This document shows, piece by piece, positions 21,781-32,291 of a stretch of 64,000 nucleotides of DNA. A model generated the notes under the pieces. The model saw only the letters and a program-made list of their open reading frames with translations. It had not been told where the DNA came from and did not search any database. Source of the DNA: Megascapheus bottae (lineage: Eukaryota > Chordata > Mammalia > Rodentia > Geomyidae); contig JANJXV010000020.1 in the NCBI GenBank assembly GCA_024803745.1, positions 23,486,777 to 23,550,776 on the forward strand, read 5' to 3'. Numbering within the stretch: position 1 is the stretch's first letter; every line of letters begins with the position of its first letter. The position numbers and the translations under genes are program-made.

Positions 21781-21818
21781 AGAGAAGCTTCCCTGACTGG
21801 AAATTACCATGATTTCTT

Positions 21819-23199
21819 AAAAAAAATCCTTTGCTTTTATCATTGTAGAGGGACAAATTACTAGTCTCTTGTGGTTGGTTGAAAGTAGTGTTCCAACTGG
21901 AAATATTGGAGCATTGCATTTGATTTTGTGTTTTCTTTTTTTTTTTTTTGCCCTGTATCAAAGATTATCCCTAATACCCTAAAGTCACTGCCACATAGTG
22001 GCAAAATTGTCACACCATCTATCACAGAGAAGTCTTGGAAACAAATGCTTATATTAATTTTTATCACTTGTGATTACATAAGATATAGAAAAGTTTACCA
22101 GTATCTATACATGGAATAACAAGGAATTGCTAACATTTTTATCTTAAGAGTTAACTTCCAATACTGTGTATGCTATCATTGCCCTAATCCCTCCTGTTTA
22201 CTGTTGGCTCTAAACTGTGGTCTCTAAACTCTACCAGACAGAAAACCAGCCACACAACACCCTCTCATTTTGTAATAAAAACCTTGCAAAATGGCCATGT
22301 AATATCCGTTTTCTGGAACCAAAAAGGGAATGAAGTTCCCAAGAAAAATGCTGGCATGTACATGTGCTGATAGAAGACTTCTGCCATGAAAGATCTTTCT
22401 GTTGGTGGGATGCTCCTTGATTTTAAAGGTCTATAATATATTTATAGATTTCATTTGTCAGAGACTTCCTGAAAAGGTGAAAGTAGAATTAATGTCACAG
22501 AAATTGGGAATAAGGAGGTTTCTGGGCTTCTTAATGGAAATATGTTGCTATGGTTTTCTTTATTTAATAAATAAAACTTCCAGACCTTACAAATGAGGAT
22601 GAAATAACTCACAGCGGTCGAGGAATTTAAACTGATGATGACTCTCTCCTTAAAGCTGCACGCGCTTTGTGAGCAGAGACAGACATACCATGTTTGCAGA
22701 TGCCTACCAAGTGCAAAGACACATCCATGGTCCACAATTTGCTTGCACTATCGATCCTGGGAATGGAGTTAACTCAAGGTTTCAATCTCTATAATGTTAT
22801 CATGAAGATCAGATGAGAGAGTGGCTCTAAAATTCCCTTTGTAAGTTGTAAAGATCTAGGCAAATGTTAATTACTTTCATAGCTTACAAAACAATCACAT
22901 ATTGCAACCTTTTTCCACACCAAGAAAAAGAAAAATAATTTCAAGAATGGTCTTTGGGTACTGGGGGAGTTTTGACTACCAGAATAGGGGTAGAGCTTCC
23001 CCCAAGAAAGATCTATAGTAGGTTTTCTATTGAAACCCAGGCTGTGTGCTTTCTGGGTCACACTGCAGTGTGAAAGGAATGGGAGGCATAACAGAAGTGC
23101 ATCACCTGGACACTGCAATATTAACAAGATAAGCCTAGCCTCCACTCACCCCAGCATTTGCACATAATGAGGAAGTTCCTCTAAAATTAAAAAAAATAT
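21819..23199. other. No recognisable gene
   Basis: Short ORFs only. T-run at 21939-21950. Nothing else can be named. Confidence 0.4.
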
Positions 23200-23454
23200 G
23201 ACAGAAAATAAACACTGGCAAAATGATAGAGAAATGCAAATTCTTGTGCACTTTTGATGCATATGTAAGGTGGTACAGCCATTATGGAAAACAAATATGG
23301 TATGGTCTCAAAAAAATTAAACATAGAAACATCATCATATTCACCAATTACATCTCCAGATCCGAAGGTGTTGAAAGCAGGGTATTAAAGAACTTTGTAC
23401 TCTCATAGTCACAGGAGTATTATTCACAATTCCTGAAAAGTGGAAGCAACCTGT

Positions 23455-23495
<41 letters not shown>

Positions 23496-23885
23496 GTGAC
23501 AAAACACAGTATATACATACAGTTGAGTATTATTTGGTCTTCAGGAAAATTTGACATGTTCAACAACAGCAAACCTTAAGGATGTTACATTAGGTGAAAT
23601 AAGCCCACCATGAAGAAAAATGATTACTGCATGTTTCCATTTGTGTATGGTATCTAGAACAGTCAGGCTCATAGAGTAGAGTGCTAAGGGCTTTAGGGAG
23701 AGGAAAATGGAGAGTTGTTTAATGGGTATCAAGTCTCAATGATGCAAGATAAATCATTTTTGTAACTGGTTATGCTATATTTTAAATATTCTGAAGCCTC
23801 TATACAATTAACAAGTGATACAATAGTAAGTTCATATTGGGTGCATTTTACCATAATTAAAAAATGAAAAATCAATTAAAATACT
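23200..23885 (+). repeat. Ancient LINE-1 (L1M-type) 3' region
   Basis: In order: AAATGCAAATTCTTGTGCACTTTTGATG, GGTGGTACAGCCATTATGGAAAAC, TATTATTCACAATTCCTGAAAAGTGGAAGCAACCT, GTTACATTAGGTGAAATAAGCC and ATGATTACTGCATGTTTCCATTTGTGTATGG. These are decayed forms of the L1 ORF2 C-terminus and the old L1M 3' UTR. A GATA array has grown inside it. Far more diverged than the young L1 copies. Confidence 0.85.
23455..23495. repeat. (GATA)n microsatellite
   Basis: About ten uninterrupted GATA units, located inside the ancient L1 3' region where an 'AACCTAAGTGTCCATCGATAGATGAATGG'-type source would be expected. Confidence 0.97.
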
Positions 23886-25084
23886 CTCATTTTGATTGGG
23901 ACTATCTTTCTCTGTCCTCAGTTACTAACAATTCTGCCTAACAGTGCTTGGGTAAATACAACAAATTGTAGATAAAAAGCAAGCACAATTTCCCTGCCTC
24001 AGCTTGCATTTTGCTGCCACTTCCCCTTACAAATATCGCCAGGAAAGTGCTAGAGGAAGAGCTTAGAGGAAAATAGAGCATTGTGTTTAGCAGAAAAGAG
24101 AGCAGATATTATTTAGCCATGGTATTTTAGATATGCCATATTCCACTAACAGCTGGCAAGTTCTTTAAAGCATAGTTCAAAAGCTGTAATTGCTGAATGG
24201 AGCTTCGAGAAATTTTACAGAAATGAAAGTACATTCCTGCAGATTATTAACATAATCATCTCATTTATATTGTAGCCGAATACCTAAGATGTCTCCCAAC
24301 TTGACACTTTATGAAACAGGTAGTTAATTAACATAGGTAAAACAGCATTTTAACCCGAAGCCTTCCCAGCAGGCATCTGGCAGGATCCAAAAGTAGGAAG
24401 AAGAAAATAAGGATGAACAGGAGGAAATAAAAGCAGGTTAGAGCCAAAAGCTAGGAAGTGGAAACTAAAGATAAAAAGCCTAGTTCCTTCAGAGTTTTCT
24501 TTGGTGCTGTGGACTTACCAGCTATTCACGGATTCTTGATTTATTTTTGGTGTCACCATATGGAGTGAGAACGAGCTGACCATAAGAGTGCATGGTCAGG
24601 AATCACAAAATGTCATCCTTGTTCTCTAAAAGGTCGGAGACAGCTTTAGTCGCTGGTTCAGATTCTGGTCCTGTCATACAGAAAATTATGTCATGGTAGT
24701 TTTTGGATGTACTGATACCTGGAAAATACAAGAAACCACAATACTCAAGGAGGAACCCAAGAAAGGCACAAGGGATAATGTTGGTTAGGATTTAGATTGG
24801 CTCAGGAGGGAGATTGCAAAGAGATGGCATTTCTGTAATTTTTTATTTCACTCTTTGATGAACTTGAAAACAAATGATTGGGAATCTGTTCTCAAAGTCC
24901 TAAAACAGGCTCTGCTAGCCTTACTGACCCAGGTCTGTCCTCGCTGGCTTATATCCTATTGGAGTTATTTTGCAACTAAAGAAATAATTTGACCTCCTTG
25001 TTATCAATAATAAAGCTTATCACATGAGCAGCTCTTATAGGCTAGATCTGTGCCTCAGCCTCCTCTTGGAAGTGTATTACTTAA
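23886..25084. other. No recognisable gene
   Basis: Unique-looking AT-rich DNA with no ORF of note. Confidence 0.4.
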
Positions 25085-25255
25085 TGTTCATGAAGGCCTG
25101 ATGATAAGGTGGAATTATTGTGATCTACATTTTACAGAAGAGAAAACTAAAGCAGAAAAGATGAAACATTTTCCGAGACCACACAGCTGCCAAGTCTAAA
25201 TTTTAACCCTTGCCATCTGGCGAATGGCAATGCTCTTAACCATTCCTGCTTCTCT
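25085..25255 (-). repeat. MIR SINE fossil
   Basis: The plus strand shows CATTTTACAGAAGAGAAAACTAAAG, then GAGACCACACAGCTGCCAAG and GGCAATGCTCTTAACCATTCCTG. This is the reverse complement of MIR ('CTCAGTTTCCTCATCTGTAAAATG' etc.). The core is well preserved. Confidence 0.88.
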
Positions 25256-26294
25256 ATTTCCTTCCAATTCTTTGAGCATACTGAGATTTGGAAACATAGA
25301 AGTGCCAGAAGGAGAATAAAATGTTTGCTTTGCTTTCTGCCCACTTCCCTTCTGCAAAATAAACTCTAAAAAGGATGCTATGATTCTTCCCTTTTAATGA
25401 TAACCTGTATATTCTTACACAGTGAATGATTTCAAATATACTCATACTGGTCTATGTTGACTTTGTTCTTGTTTAGTTAACCTTATTTAAAAAGGATCCT
25501 ATACTTGAGTGCTGAGGACTCTTCTTGTGTAGATAATGTCATGTCTTTAGAGGAATAACGCTTGTCAGAATGTCCAAAAGCTGCACAAAAAATTCAAAAA
25601 ATTCTGTATTTAGTAATTCACTTCTTCCTTTGCTTCTCAGCTCTTCTTTGAATGGTTTATCAATTTATCTACTGAACGTGGACTTACTACACCAGGATTA
25701 TTGAAATTGAGATCTGAGTCAAAACTTGTGCCATTATAATGTGATGAACTGCATTTCCTACAAAGACAATCCTATAACAGAAGAACTCAGAGAGGTTGCC
25801 ATTCTAAGGTTTTAGAAATCAGTGTTAACCATGATAAATGACCCTTGCATATGAAAATATTTCCCAGACTTATTTGGAGGGCTATCTTTGTGTTATCATT
25901 GTAAAACTTGTGCATGTAATGTTTAGTCTTGTAGCAACTCCCAAGAATATATATATATATATATATAACTAAAGGTATAGAATTATGTAAATCAAATTGG
26001 AGGGGACAGTTTGGCCTTTTTTACTCCTGAGCAGACTAACCAGCCTGTGGACATTATCTGCTTAGTCCAAGTCAGCTTTGGAGCTGATAGGAGATGAAAG
26101 GGAAAGGAACCGACTGATGGAAGCAGAAAAATGCTGAGTGGAGATGGGAGTAAAGGTATGTTTCACCAGCTAAGCTCAGAGGTGGGTACGTAACTCCCAC
26201 CCGAGACCAGAAAGACTGTTCCAGAGAAAGAAGGCCTAGAAAGGGCATTTGGGGGAATGATGGGGGGAAGAATAGATGAATGCTTTCTTGAAAA
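25256..26294. other. No recognisable gene; (TA)n at 25947-25967
   Basis: Unique-looking apart from a 21-base TA run. Confidence 0.45.
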
Positions 26295-26535
26295 GGGAGG
26301 CGCGGTGGCTCACACCTGTAATCCTAGCTACTCAAGAGGCTGAGATCTGAGGATCACGGTTCAGAGCCAGCCAGAGACTAAAAAATGTGAGACTCTTATC
26401 TCCAATTAATCTCTAGAAAAGGGGAGGTGGGGCTGTGACTCAAGGGGTAGGGCAGTAGTAGCCTTGAGCTGAAGAGTTCAGGACAGCACCCAGGCCCAGA
26501 GTTCAAAAAAAAAAAAAAGAAAGAAAGAAAGAAAA
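26295..26535 (+). mobile_element. 7SL(B1-like)+Geo-type dimeric SINE
   Basis: GGCGCGGTGGCTCACACCTGTAATCC and AGGCTGAGATCTGAGGATCACGG (B1/Alu-like), CTCCAATTAATCTCTAGAAAA junction, GGCTGTGACTCAAGGGG ... GGCCCAGAGTTCAA right monomer, and an A-rich (AAAG)n tail. One of the best-preserved copies of this family here. Short flanking AAAAGG-type repeats may be its TSD. Confidence 0.9.
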
Positions 26536-27135
26536 GGAGGTATGTGAGAAGTGATTCATATAAACACCAGAATGAGAAATTGTCTACTATTTAGTACATA
26601 AGAAGACTTAATGAGATATCTAACCCTGTGTAAAAGATCACATTGTAAATGTAATATTTATATGCCACTTATTCCCCTCACAACTCTAGAACTGATGTGA
26701 GTGGATAATGATTGATATAATCCTCGTTAGGTAGCAGGAAAATTGCAAATACCAAGAAGATGGTGGTAGAGAAAATTTAAATCTGCCTGGAAAACTGAGA
26801 CAGTGGACTTTAACTAAAAGAAGGCCTTAGGCTTCTTCAACTTTAAAATAGATCTCTATTGTTTGATTTTAAAGAGGTCAGGATGACTTCTACTCAAATT
26901 GAGTTTCATTTTCCTACAAAATATTTTTATAGATGGAATAGGTACAAAGTACATTATTGATGGAATGAATCTGAGTGGAGCTTATGGCTGTAAACACACC
27001 CTAGGACAAAACTCAATGTACTTACAGGTGTCCAAGTGCAGATGAAACAACTGGAAACAGATACAAGTCTAGTCTTCTAAGGATATTGTTTATTCTTGAA
27101 CTGCCTTTACAGTTGTATATAGAATCTGAATATTT
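26536..27135. other. No recognisable feature
   Basis: Unique-looking; no gene. Confidence 0.4.
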
Positions 27136-27152
27136 AAGAGAATCATTTGGAG
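27136..27152. repeat. Target-site duplication, left copy
   Basis: AAGAGAATCATTTGGAG, identical to 27347-27363. Confidence 0.96.
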
Positions 27153-27346
27153 GGCCGGGAGTTTGGCCTAATGGTTAAAGTGCTTGCTTAGCATGCATGA
27201 AGACCCAGGTTCGATTCCTCGGTACCACATACATAGAAAAAAGCCGGAAGTGGTGCTGAGGCTCAAGTGGTAGAGCTCTAGCCTTGAGAAAGTCCAAGGA
27301 CAGTGCTCAGGCCCTGAGCTCAAGCCCAGGACTGGCAAAAAAAAAA
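27153..27346 (+). mobile_element. Young full-length IDL-Geo SINE
   Basis: Starts GGCCGGGAGTTTGGCC and ends CCCAGGACTGGC plus a pure poly(A). Left monomer: A box TGGCCTAATGG (27164-27174) and perfect B box GGTTCGATTCC (27208-27218). Right monomer: GTGCTGAGGCTCAAGTGGTAGAG to CTGAGCTCAAGCCC. A perfect 17-bp TSD and an uninterrupted A tail mark it as recent. It is non-coding and would be mobilised by L1 ORF2p in trans. Confidence 0.97.
27164..27218 (+). promoter_or_regulatory. Internal RNA polymerase III promoter (A and B boxes)
   Basis: TGGCCTAATGG (A box) and GGTTCGATTCC (canonical B box) lie 34 bases apart within the ID-like monomer, as in tRNA-derived SINEs. Confidence 0.85.
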
Positions 27347-27363
27347 AAGAGAATCATTTGGAG
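27347..27363. repeat. Target-site duplication, right copy
   Basis: AAGAGAATCATTTGGAG directly after the poly(A). Confidence 0.96.
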
Positions 27364-27501
27364 TGATTCTAGGAAAATGTCTTTTCCCTCTTAATTTTCT
27401 GTAATTTCCATCTTAATTGTAAGAACTGGCTATATAGCATAACCTACAGCTACCAGCCTTTCTCCTTTTCTTACTTTAGTATTGTTATTCTTTATAGTTA
27501 G

Positions 27502-27692
27502 TGGTTCTCAAACTTTCTCATACTTACGAATCATGTGGAGAACCTGGTACAACAGATTGTCCAGTTGTAGCATGTTTCTCCGCCTTCTCCCTCCCTGAGA
27601 GGTTTGAAATAGAGTGAAGAATTTGTACTTCTAGCAAGTTCCCAGTTAATTTTGATGCTGTCAGTCTGGGGACCACATACAGAGAACTACCT
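27502..27692. repeat. Near-complete MER5A-like hAT MITE
   Basis: From AGTGGTTCTCAAACTTTCTCATACTTACGAATCATGTGGAGAACCTGG to TTCTAGCAAGTTCCCAGTTAATTTTGATGCTG and TCTGGGGACCACATACAGAGAACT. Both ends with TTCTCAAA / (T)GAGAA(C)-type terminal inverted sequence are visible. The best-preserved DNA-transposon fossil in the window. Confidence 0.9.
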
Positions 27693-27809
27693 TTTTATGG
27701 GTTATTTTTTATATTTAGTTTCTGCAAAACTTAAATCTTCCCCAAAGTATCTCATATTACTTTCAAAGGTTTCTAGTTCCTAAAGGGTGAGGTATAAGTA
27801 ATGTACAAA

Positions 27810-27985
27810 AAAGTACTGTGCTAGGTATTTTCATAAGCTAATTCTTTTATTCTATACAGAAGACCCATGAAGTACTCATTCTTTACACAGATGAACAAAA
27901 AACAGAGTTTCCAGTGTTAGAAAATTTGCGCAATGCTGTTGGCAATAGGTAAACCCAGGGTACAGAGCCCATCTTTGACTCTCAA
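27810..27985 (-). repeat. MIR SINE fossil
   Basis: ACTGTGCTAGGTATTTTCATAAGC, then ATTCTTTACACAGATGAACAAAAAACAGAG and GGTAAACCCAGGGTACAGAGCCC follow the reversed MIR order. Confidence 0.65.
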
Positions 27986-28121
27986 GATGTATCTTCTTTC
28001 GATATGTTTACCTTCACATAAGAGTGTGTTAGGATGCACTAGGGAGGGGTCTGTATACAATCTCCGTTTTCATCAAAACTATTGTCAAGGCCATTTCATT
28101 TGAGGTAAAAGGATAATTCAG

Positions 28122-28203
28122 TAAGGGGTTTTGTTCCGGGAAATGTAGCTCTTGCCTAGCATGCACACAGACCTGGGTTTGATCTCCATCAGTGCAAAAC
28201 AGA
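28122..28203 (+). mobile_element. ID-like SINE monomer
   Basis: TTTGTTCCGGGAAATGTAGCTCTTGCCTAGCATGCACACAGACCTGGGTTTGATCTCCATCAGTG, an ID/tRNA-Ala-type monomer with decayed A box and recognisable B box, then an A-rich tail (AAACAGAAAGAAGAAAAAG). Confidence 0.75.
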
Positions 28204-29185
28204 AAGAAGAAAAAGAAAAACCTGATACCAGGTGAAAGAAGCATATATTCTAAGTAACTAAAAAGTTAAAAGTATTTTATAAGAGAGTTTACTAATGTGG
28301 GAAGCTAAAAACACATACTTACTCTTACAAACTGTTGGCCAAAAGCATGGACAATCTATTTTCTGACATGAATTTCACAATCCATCCAGATATCCACTTG
28401 GGGATGATTTGACAGTTGGCTGATCTGAGTAGAGAGGGAAGCTCAACATCCATGCTCTATTTCCAAATACTTATTTGAAGCTATTGTACAGAGTTACCAT
28501 GTCTATCATTATCGTAGAGCTTCCTTTCTTGCTCTGTTGTGGTGTCAAGTAGGTTATGGCACCACAATCTTAAGATGCTGATGGAGACAGTCACCAATGA
28601 CCCTTTCTTCTGCTCTTGATTGTCCACAAATTACTTTGGTGGCTGTCCTCAGGACAGTGTACTTCCTCTCATGGATCTCCCTCCCCCCACAAAAAATTTA
28701 CTTCCCTATACCCTAAATTATTTCCTAACTACAAATAAGGACTTCAGCTCCTGAGCCACAAGCTGAGGTTAAATCTATATATAAACATTATAAAGACTTT
28801 ACACATTGAGTTCAGTGCTGGTGGCGCAGGGAGTAACAAGTCATGTTCCAGAATCAAAGGTATTTAAAAAAGAATTCCAATGTTCACTTAAACTTTTTGA
28901 AACTGTAACTAGATCAACATCTATGATCTCTGGCAACACTTAGAAAATTCCTCCTCCTGCTGAGACTTCCATCATGAGTCATCTTAATTCCTCGCTGGCA
29001 ACTAATCTGCTCTTTCTTCAAAGAAGGGTAAATGGAATTAAGCTGGCAGTTCTGGAATCATTTGGGGAGAGAGAAGACTGCAAATGCGCATGCTTAGAAT
29101 GCTCATATCTGTTTTGGATTTGTAAATGTCCTAGACCAGCACTATTTGCTAAAAGTCATTGGGAGCTGGCTGATGAAAACTCTTT
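28204..29185. other. No recognisable gene
   Basis: Unique-looking. A chance ORF at 28974-29210 runs into the L1 fragment that follows. Confidence 0.4.
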
Positions 29186-29197
29186 AAGATGTTTATA
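29186..29197. repeat. Target-site duplication, left copy
   Basis: AAGATGTTTATA, abutting the first L1 base. Repeated at 29418-29429. Confidence 0.8.
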
Positions 29198-29370
29198 TGA
29201 AATTGGATAGGGAAGGGGGGAAAACAAGATGAGGGGTGGGAGTGGGGGAGAGGGAAATGGGGACCAAGACATGTGAAAGGGTATCAATGTATGTGAATTA
29301 ATGCACCTTCTATCTGGCAAATATCATGTAACCCTTCTATTAATTGCAATCAAAAAAATATGAAAAAAAT
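29198..29370 (+). mobile_element. Young LINE-1 3' end (5'-truncated)
   Basis: TGAAATTGGATAGGGAAGGGGGG to CTTCTATTAATTGCAATCAAAAAAATATGAAAAAAA, the last 170 bases of the young L1. It is followed by about 47 bases that are not L1 before the downstream TSD. Confidence 0.93.
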
Positions 29371-29417
29371 TCCCAGAATAAAGAGTCATAGCCAGATTTA
29401 ATATCATCCCCCCCCAA
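29371..29417 (+). other. Candidate L1 3'-transduced segment
   Basis: TCCCAGAATAAAGAGTCATAGCC... lies between the L1 A-tail and the downstream TSD copy. It holds AATAAA at 29377-29382. The second A-run (only AAAA) starts 33 bases further on, consistent with read-through past the L1's mutated signal (AATCAAA) to this AATAAA. Confidence 0.6.
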
Positions 29418-29429
29418 AAGATGTTTATA
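29418..29429. repeat. Target-site duplication, right copy
   Basis: AAGATGTTTATA, 47 bases beyond the L1 tail. Confidence 0.8.
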
Positions 29430-29626
29430 AGCAGAAATGTGTTGTTGGATTGACCATATTAAAGGAATTTTCTCCATTCAGCTTCAGTTTTCAAAAGCTT
29501 CCAGTATAATTCCTAATACACAGCTTACCTTAATTTTCTCTTATGCTCATTCTTTTCATGTATACATATATATTAATTATATGCTTGTATATTGGCCTCT
29601 TTATTATATATTCATTTTATATTTTT

Positions 29627-29815
29627 CTTTGTTTTTTTGCCAGTCCCGGGGCTTGAACTCAGGGCTTGGACACTGTCCTTGGGCTTTCTCAAGGGTAGCT
29701 CTCTACCATTTGAGTCACAGCACCACTTCAGGCTTTTTCTGTATATGTGGTACAGAGGAATCAAATCCAGGGCTTTGTGCATGTTAGGCAAGCAGTAGGC
29801 CATAGTCCTGGCCCC
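29627..29815 (-). mobile_element. IDL-Geo dimeric SINE
   Basis: The plus strand shows GCCAGTCCCGGGGCTTGAACTCAGGGC, ATTTGAGTCACAGCACCACTTC, GTGGTACAGAGGAATCAAATCC and GTAGGCCATAGTCCTGGCC. An exact 15-bp TSD TCATTTTATATTTTT lies at 29612-29626 and 29816-29830. The 5' monomer has lost about 12 bases near its A box. Confidence 0.95.
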
Positions 29816-29925
29816 TCATTTTATATTTTTATAATATGCCAAGAACAGGATGTTTGGTTATCATCTTGGTATATTCATCTCAGAGTTTGAAGTTCTATCA
29901 AAAGCCTGATGCTTCTGGGTCAAAC

Positions 29926-30036
29926 ACAGAAAAAGCTGGAAGCAGTGCTGTGGCTCAAGTGGCAGAGTGCTTGCCTTGAGAAAGCTCAAGGACAATGCCC
30001 AGGCTCAGAGTTCAAGTCCCAGGACGGGCAAAAGAA
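29926..30036 (+). mobile_element. Geo-type right monomer, solo
   Basis: AAAAGCTGGAAGCAGTGCTGTGGCTCAAGTGGCAGAG ... CTCAGAGTTCAAGTCCCAGGACGGGCAAAAG, with no ID-like left half. It is either 5'-truncated or an independent monomer. Confidence 0.88.
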
Positions 30037-30309
30037 AATCTGATGATGCACACATCACCAGTTTTTCCATCTCTTAATAAATTTTACTTCTGAACGAATA
30101 ATTAGTTATAGAGCATTCTCAAATTTGTGGTCATTTGTAAATGCACCTCTTTGACCTGCATTGTAAGACTATTGATCAAAGAGGTGCCAGTTGTGAATGG
30201 CAGGCTTCTCGGGCAGTGCTGCTGACGGATCGTCTTGAACAGCCAGTATCCCTGCCAACTGGAATCTTGAAAGAAACACCCTGTGGTTCTAAAACTGAGC
30301 ACGCACCGG

Positions 30310-30385
30310 AGTTTTCCAGGGGAGCACTTGTTAAAACACAGGCGGCTGGGTCCTGTCCCCAGAGTTTCTGTACCTGCTCCACTTC
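30310..30385. repeat. MER5A-like fragment
   Basis: GGAGCACTTGTTAAAACACAGGCGGCTGGGTCCTGTCCCCAGAGTTTCTG follows the MER5A 'GGGCTTGTTAAAACACAGATTGCTGGGCCCCACCCCCAGAGTTTCTGA' segment. It sits within a 139-codon chance ORF, which is therefore unlikely to be a gene. Confidence 0.75.
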
Positions 30386-31039
30386 CTTATCTTTTATGTT
30401 CCTGACAGCACCTCTGAGCAGTGAGTGGTCTTTTCGGACGGGGAACCTCCAGCTCATCACTAGCCTTTCCACTCACCTTCAGGTGGATCATGGGCCAGGA
30501 CACACAGGCTGTGTTACCACCTCAGCACACTTTCCCCTGACCTGCCTCATCCAGAGATAGATCTAAACAGTCTGGGAGACACATCTATCAACAGGAACAC
30601 CGCCTGGTTGTCCCTGATTCACACAACTGCTTTCTTCACCAAGACACTGAACTCCACCCTAGATTCCACCACTCTGTGATAAATAAAGTAGAAAAGTCAT
30701 TGAGTGAAGTAGTTCACTTGTCCTGCTTTTGAAGATCTACTCTGCCACCAAGTATTAGGATTGCCAGTTGAACCTTATTCAATAAGTGGTGGAGAGTTAG
30801 CCATTTTGATCATCTATCAATAGTCCTTTAAAGATAATGGACAAGGACTGGTGATGTTCTTCACATAACCATCAGATGGCACACAATCATGTCAGTAGTT
30901 TCAAGGAATGTTTTGTTATCTTTTCAGTATTTGGGGATATAATATTTTATTATTTTTTTAAGAGTAAAAGAAATAATTTATATTTTCTTCTGAAAAAAAA
31001 TCATAAAGTTCTGTAAGGCCTATGATTTTGACTGAGGTC
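30386..31039. other. No recognisable feature
   Basis: Unique-looking; no gene. Confidence 0.4.
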
Positions 31040-31137
31040 CCTGTGGTCTGGTAGCAGAGGTAGATTCACGTTTAGCTTAGCAGAGTGGTAGCTATGTGAC
31101 CTAGGCCTTGACCTTGATTCTCAGTTTCCTCATTTTA
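31040..31137 (+). repeat. MIR SINE fossil
   Basis: GGTAGCTATGTGACCTAGGCCTTGACCTTGATTCTCAGTTTCCTCATTTT matches the MIR core 'AGCTGTGTGACCTTGGGCAAGTCACTTAACCTC...TCAGTTTCCTCAT'. Confidence 0.85.
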
Positions 31138-31140
31138 TTT

Positions 31141-31300
31141 AAATTTTGACTTTTTTATTTTATTGTTGGGGTGATGTACGGAGGGGTTACAGTTACATTC
31201 ATCAGGCTGTGGGTACATTTCTTCTTGAACATTGTTACCCCTTCCCAGGTTTTTTTCCCATGTTCTCTCCCTCTGCATCTATCTACATGACACCCATGTG
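31141..31300 (-). repeat. Old LINE-1 3' UTR fragment
   Basis: TTGGGGTGATGTACGGAGGGGTTACAGTTACATTCATCAGGC followed by CATTTCTTCTTGAACATTGTTACCCCTTCCC. A similar block recurs at 53.4 kb (AGAGGGGGTTACAGTTACACATATAAG...AACATTGCTACCCCCTCC), which supports a dispersed family. Assignment to L1 is by analogy with the young 3' UTRs (AGAAGGGTTACATTACATTC on the same strand). Confidence 0.6.
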
Positions 31301-31431
31301 ATTCTTCTTAGTTAACTGAATGAATTTATATTACCCTCCCTTATATTTATTAATGTGATAATAGTCCATTGTATCCAAAATATTCTGCTAAGACACATGT
31401 CATAAAGTTTCAAAAATTTTGAAATAAGATT

Positions 31432-31641
31432 TTTATTTTGTGGGTCATGGGCACTGTCCCTGATCTCTTCAGCTCAAGGCTACTGCACTACCCTTGAGCC
31501 AAGCTCCACTTCCCATTTTCTGAAGGTTACCTGAAGATAAGAGTTGCAGGTCCTTTTGTGCCCCAGCTGGCTTTGTACCTTGATCCTCAGATTACAGCCT
31601 CCTGAGTAGCTAGGATTACAGGTGTGAGCCACCAAGCCCAG
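31432..31641 (-). mobile_element. 7SL(B1-like)+Geo-type dimeric SINE
   Basis: GTGGGTCATGGGCACTGTCCCTGA ... CTTGAGCCAAGCTCCACTTCCC ... AGATAAGAGTTGCAGG ... CCTCCTGAGTAGCTAGGATTACAGGTGTGAGCC on the plus strand. Full length apart from a deletion at the B-box end of the right monomer. Confidence 0.88.
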
Positions 31642-31972
31642 CGAATTAGAATATTTTGTTGGCTCCAGTTAACTACTATTTGCCATTACTCTTGATTATT
31701 GTTACTTAGAGTTGCTAATTACATAGAAATTCAGTGCAAGATATACCTTGAGCAACACTGGTGACTATCTTCTCATTGCCTTTGTTGTTATGATCAATGT
31801 CTGGGATCCCTTCTAAGTTTGGCATATAGCTTATAATTAAAGCAGTATCTATTCAGGTCTACTAGATTGAACCAAAATGATCTTAGACTCGATCTAGAAA
31901 CTTCAGTTAGTATATTCTGGAAGAGGTCTCTCCAGATCATCTCAAACCTTGCAGTATTAGCAAAGGGTGTTT

Positions 31973-32050
31973 TCTTCCTTCCTTCCTTCCTTCCTTCCTT
32001 CCTTCCTTCCTTCCTTCCTTCCTTCCTTCCTTCCTTCCTTCCTTCCTTTC
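31973..32050. repeat. (TTCC)n microsatellite
   Basis: About 19 near-perfect TTCC units. It yields Pro/Ser/Phe-Leu or Glu-Gly-Arg-Lys chance ORFs. Confidence 0.97.
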
Positions 32051-32100
32051 TGTTTTTGTTTTGTTTTTGTTCTCCAACCCATTTTCTCTTTGTCTTTTTT

Positions 32101-32291
32101 TTTTTTTTGCCGGTCCTGGGCTTGGGCTCAGGGCTTGAGCACTGTCCTTGGACTTTCTCAAGGCTAGCACTCTACCACTTGAGCGTCAGCACCACTTCTG
32201 CTTTTTGCTATGTATGTGGTACCGAGGAATCGAACCCGGGTCTCCGTGCATGCTAGGCAAGCACTCTACCACTAGGCCAAACTCCCGGCCC
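32101..32291 (-). mobile_element. IDL-Geo dimeric SINE
   Basis: T-run, GCCGGTCCTGGGCTTGGGCTCAGGGC, CTTGAGCGTCAGCACCACTTC, GGTACCGAGGAATCGAACCCGGG and CACTAGGCCAAACTCCCGGCC. Reversed boxes are intact. The flanks CTCTTTGTCTTTT and CTCTTTATCTTTT (about 32086 and 32294) are a probable TSD with one mismatch. Confidence 0.93.

Noticed and set aside
23455..23495. CRISPR-like regular repeat
   Set aside because: Simple (GATA)n microsatellite with no spacers, in a vertebrate genome.
30141..30560. 139-codon plus ORF
   Set aside because: Its middle is a MER5A-like transposon fossil (30310-30385), and the reverse strand also has a 98-codon ORF. Composition reflects local GC content, not coding.
31867..32256. 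129-codon plus ORF
   Set aside because: Spans a TTCC microsatellite and a reversed IDL-Geo SINE.
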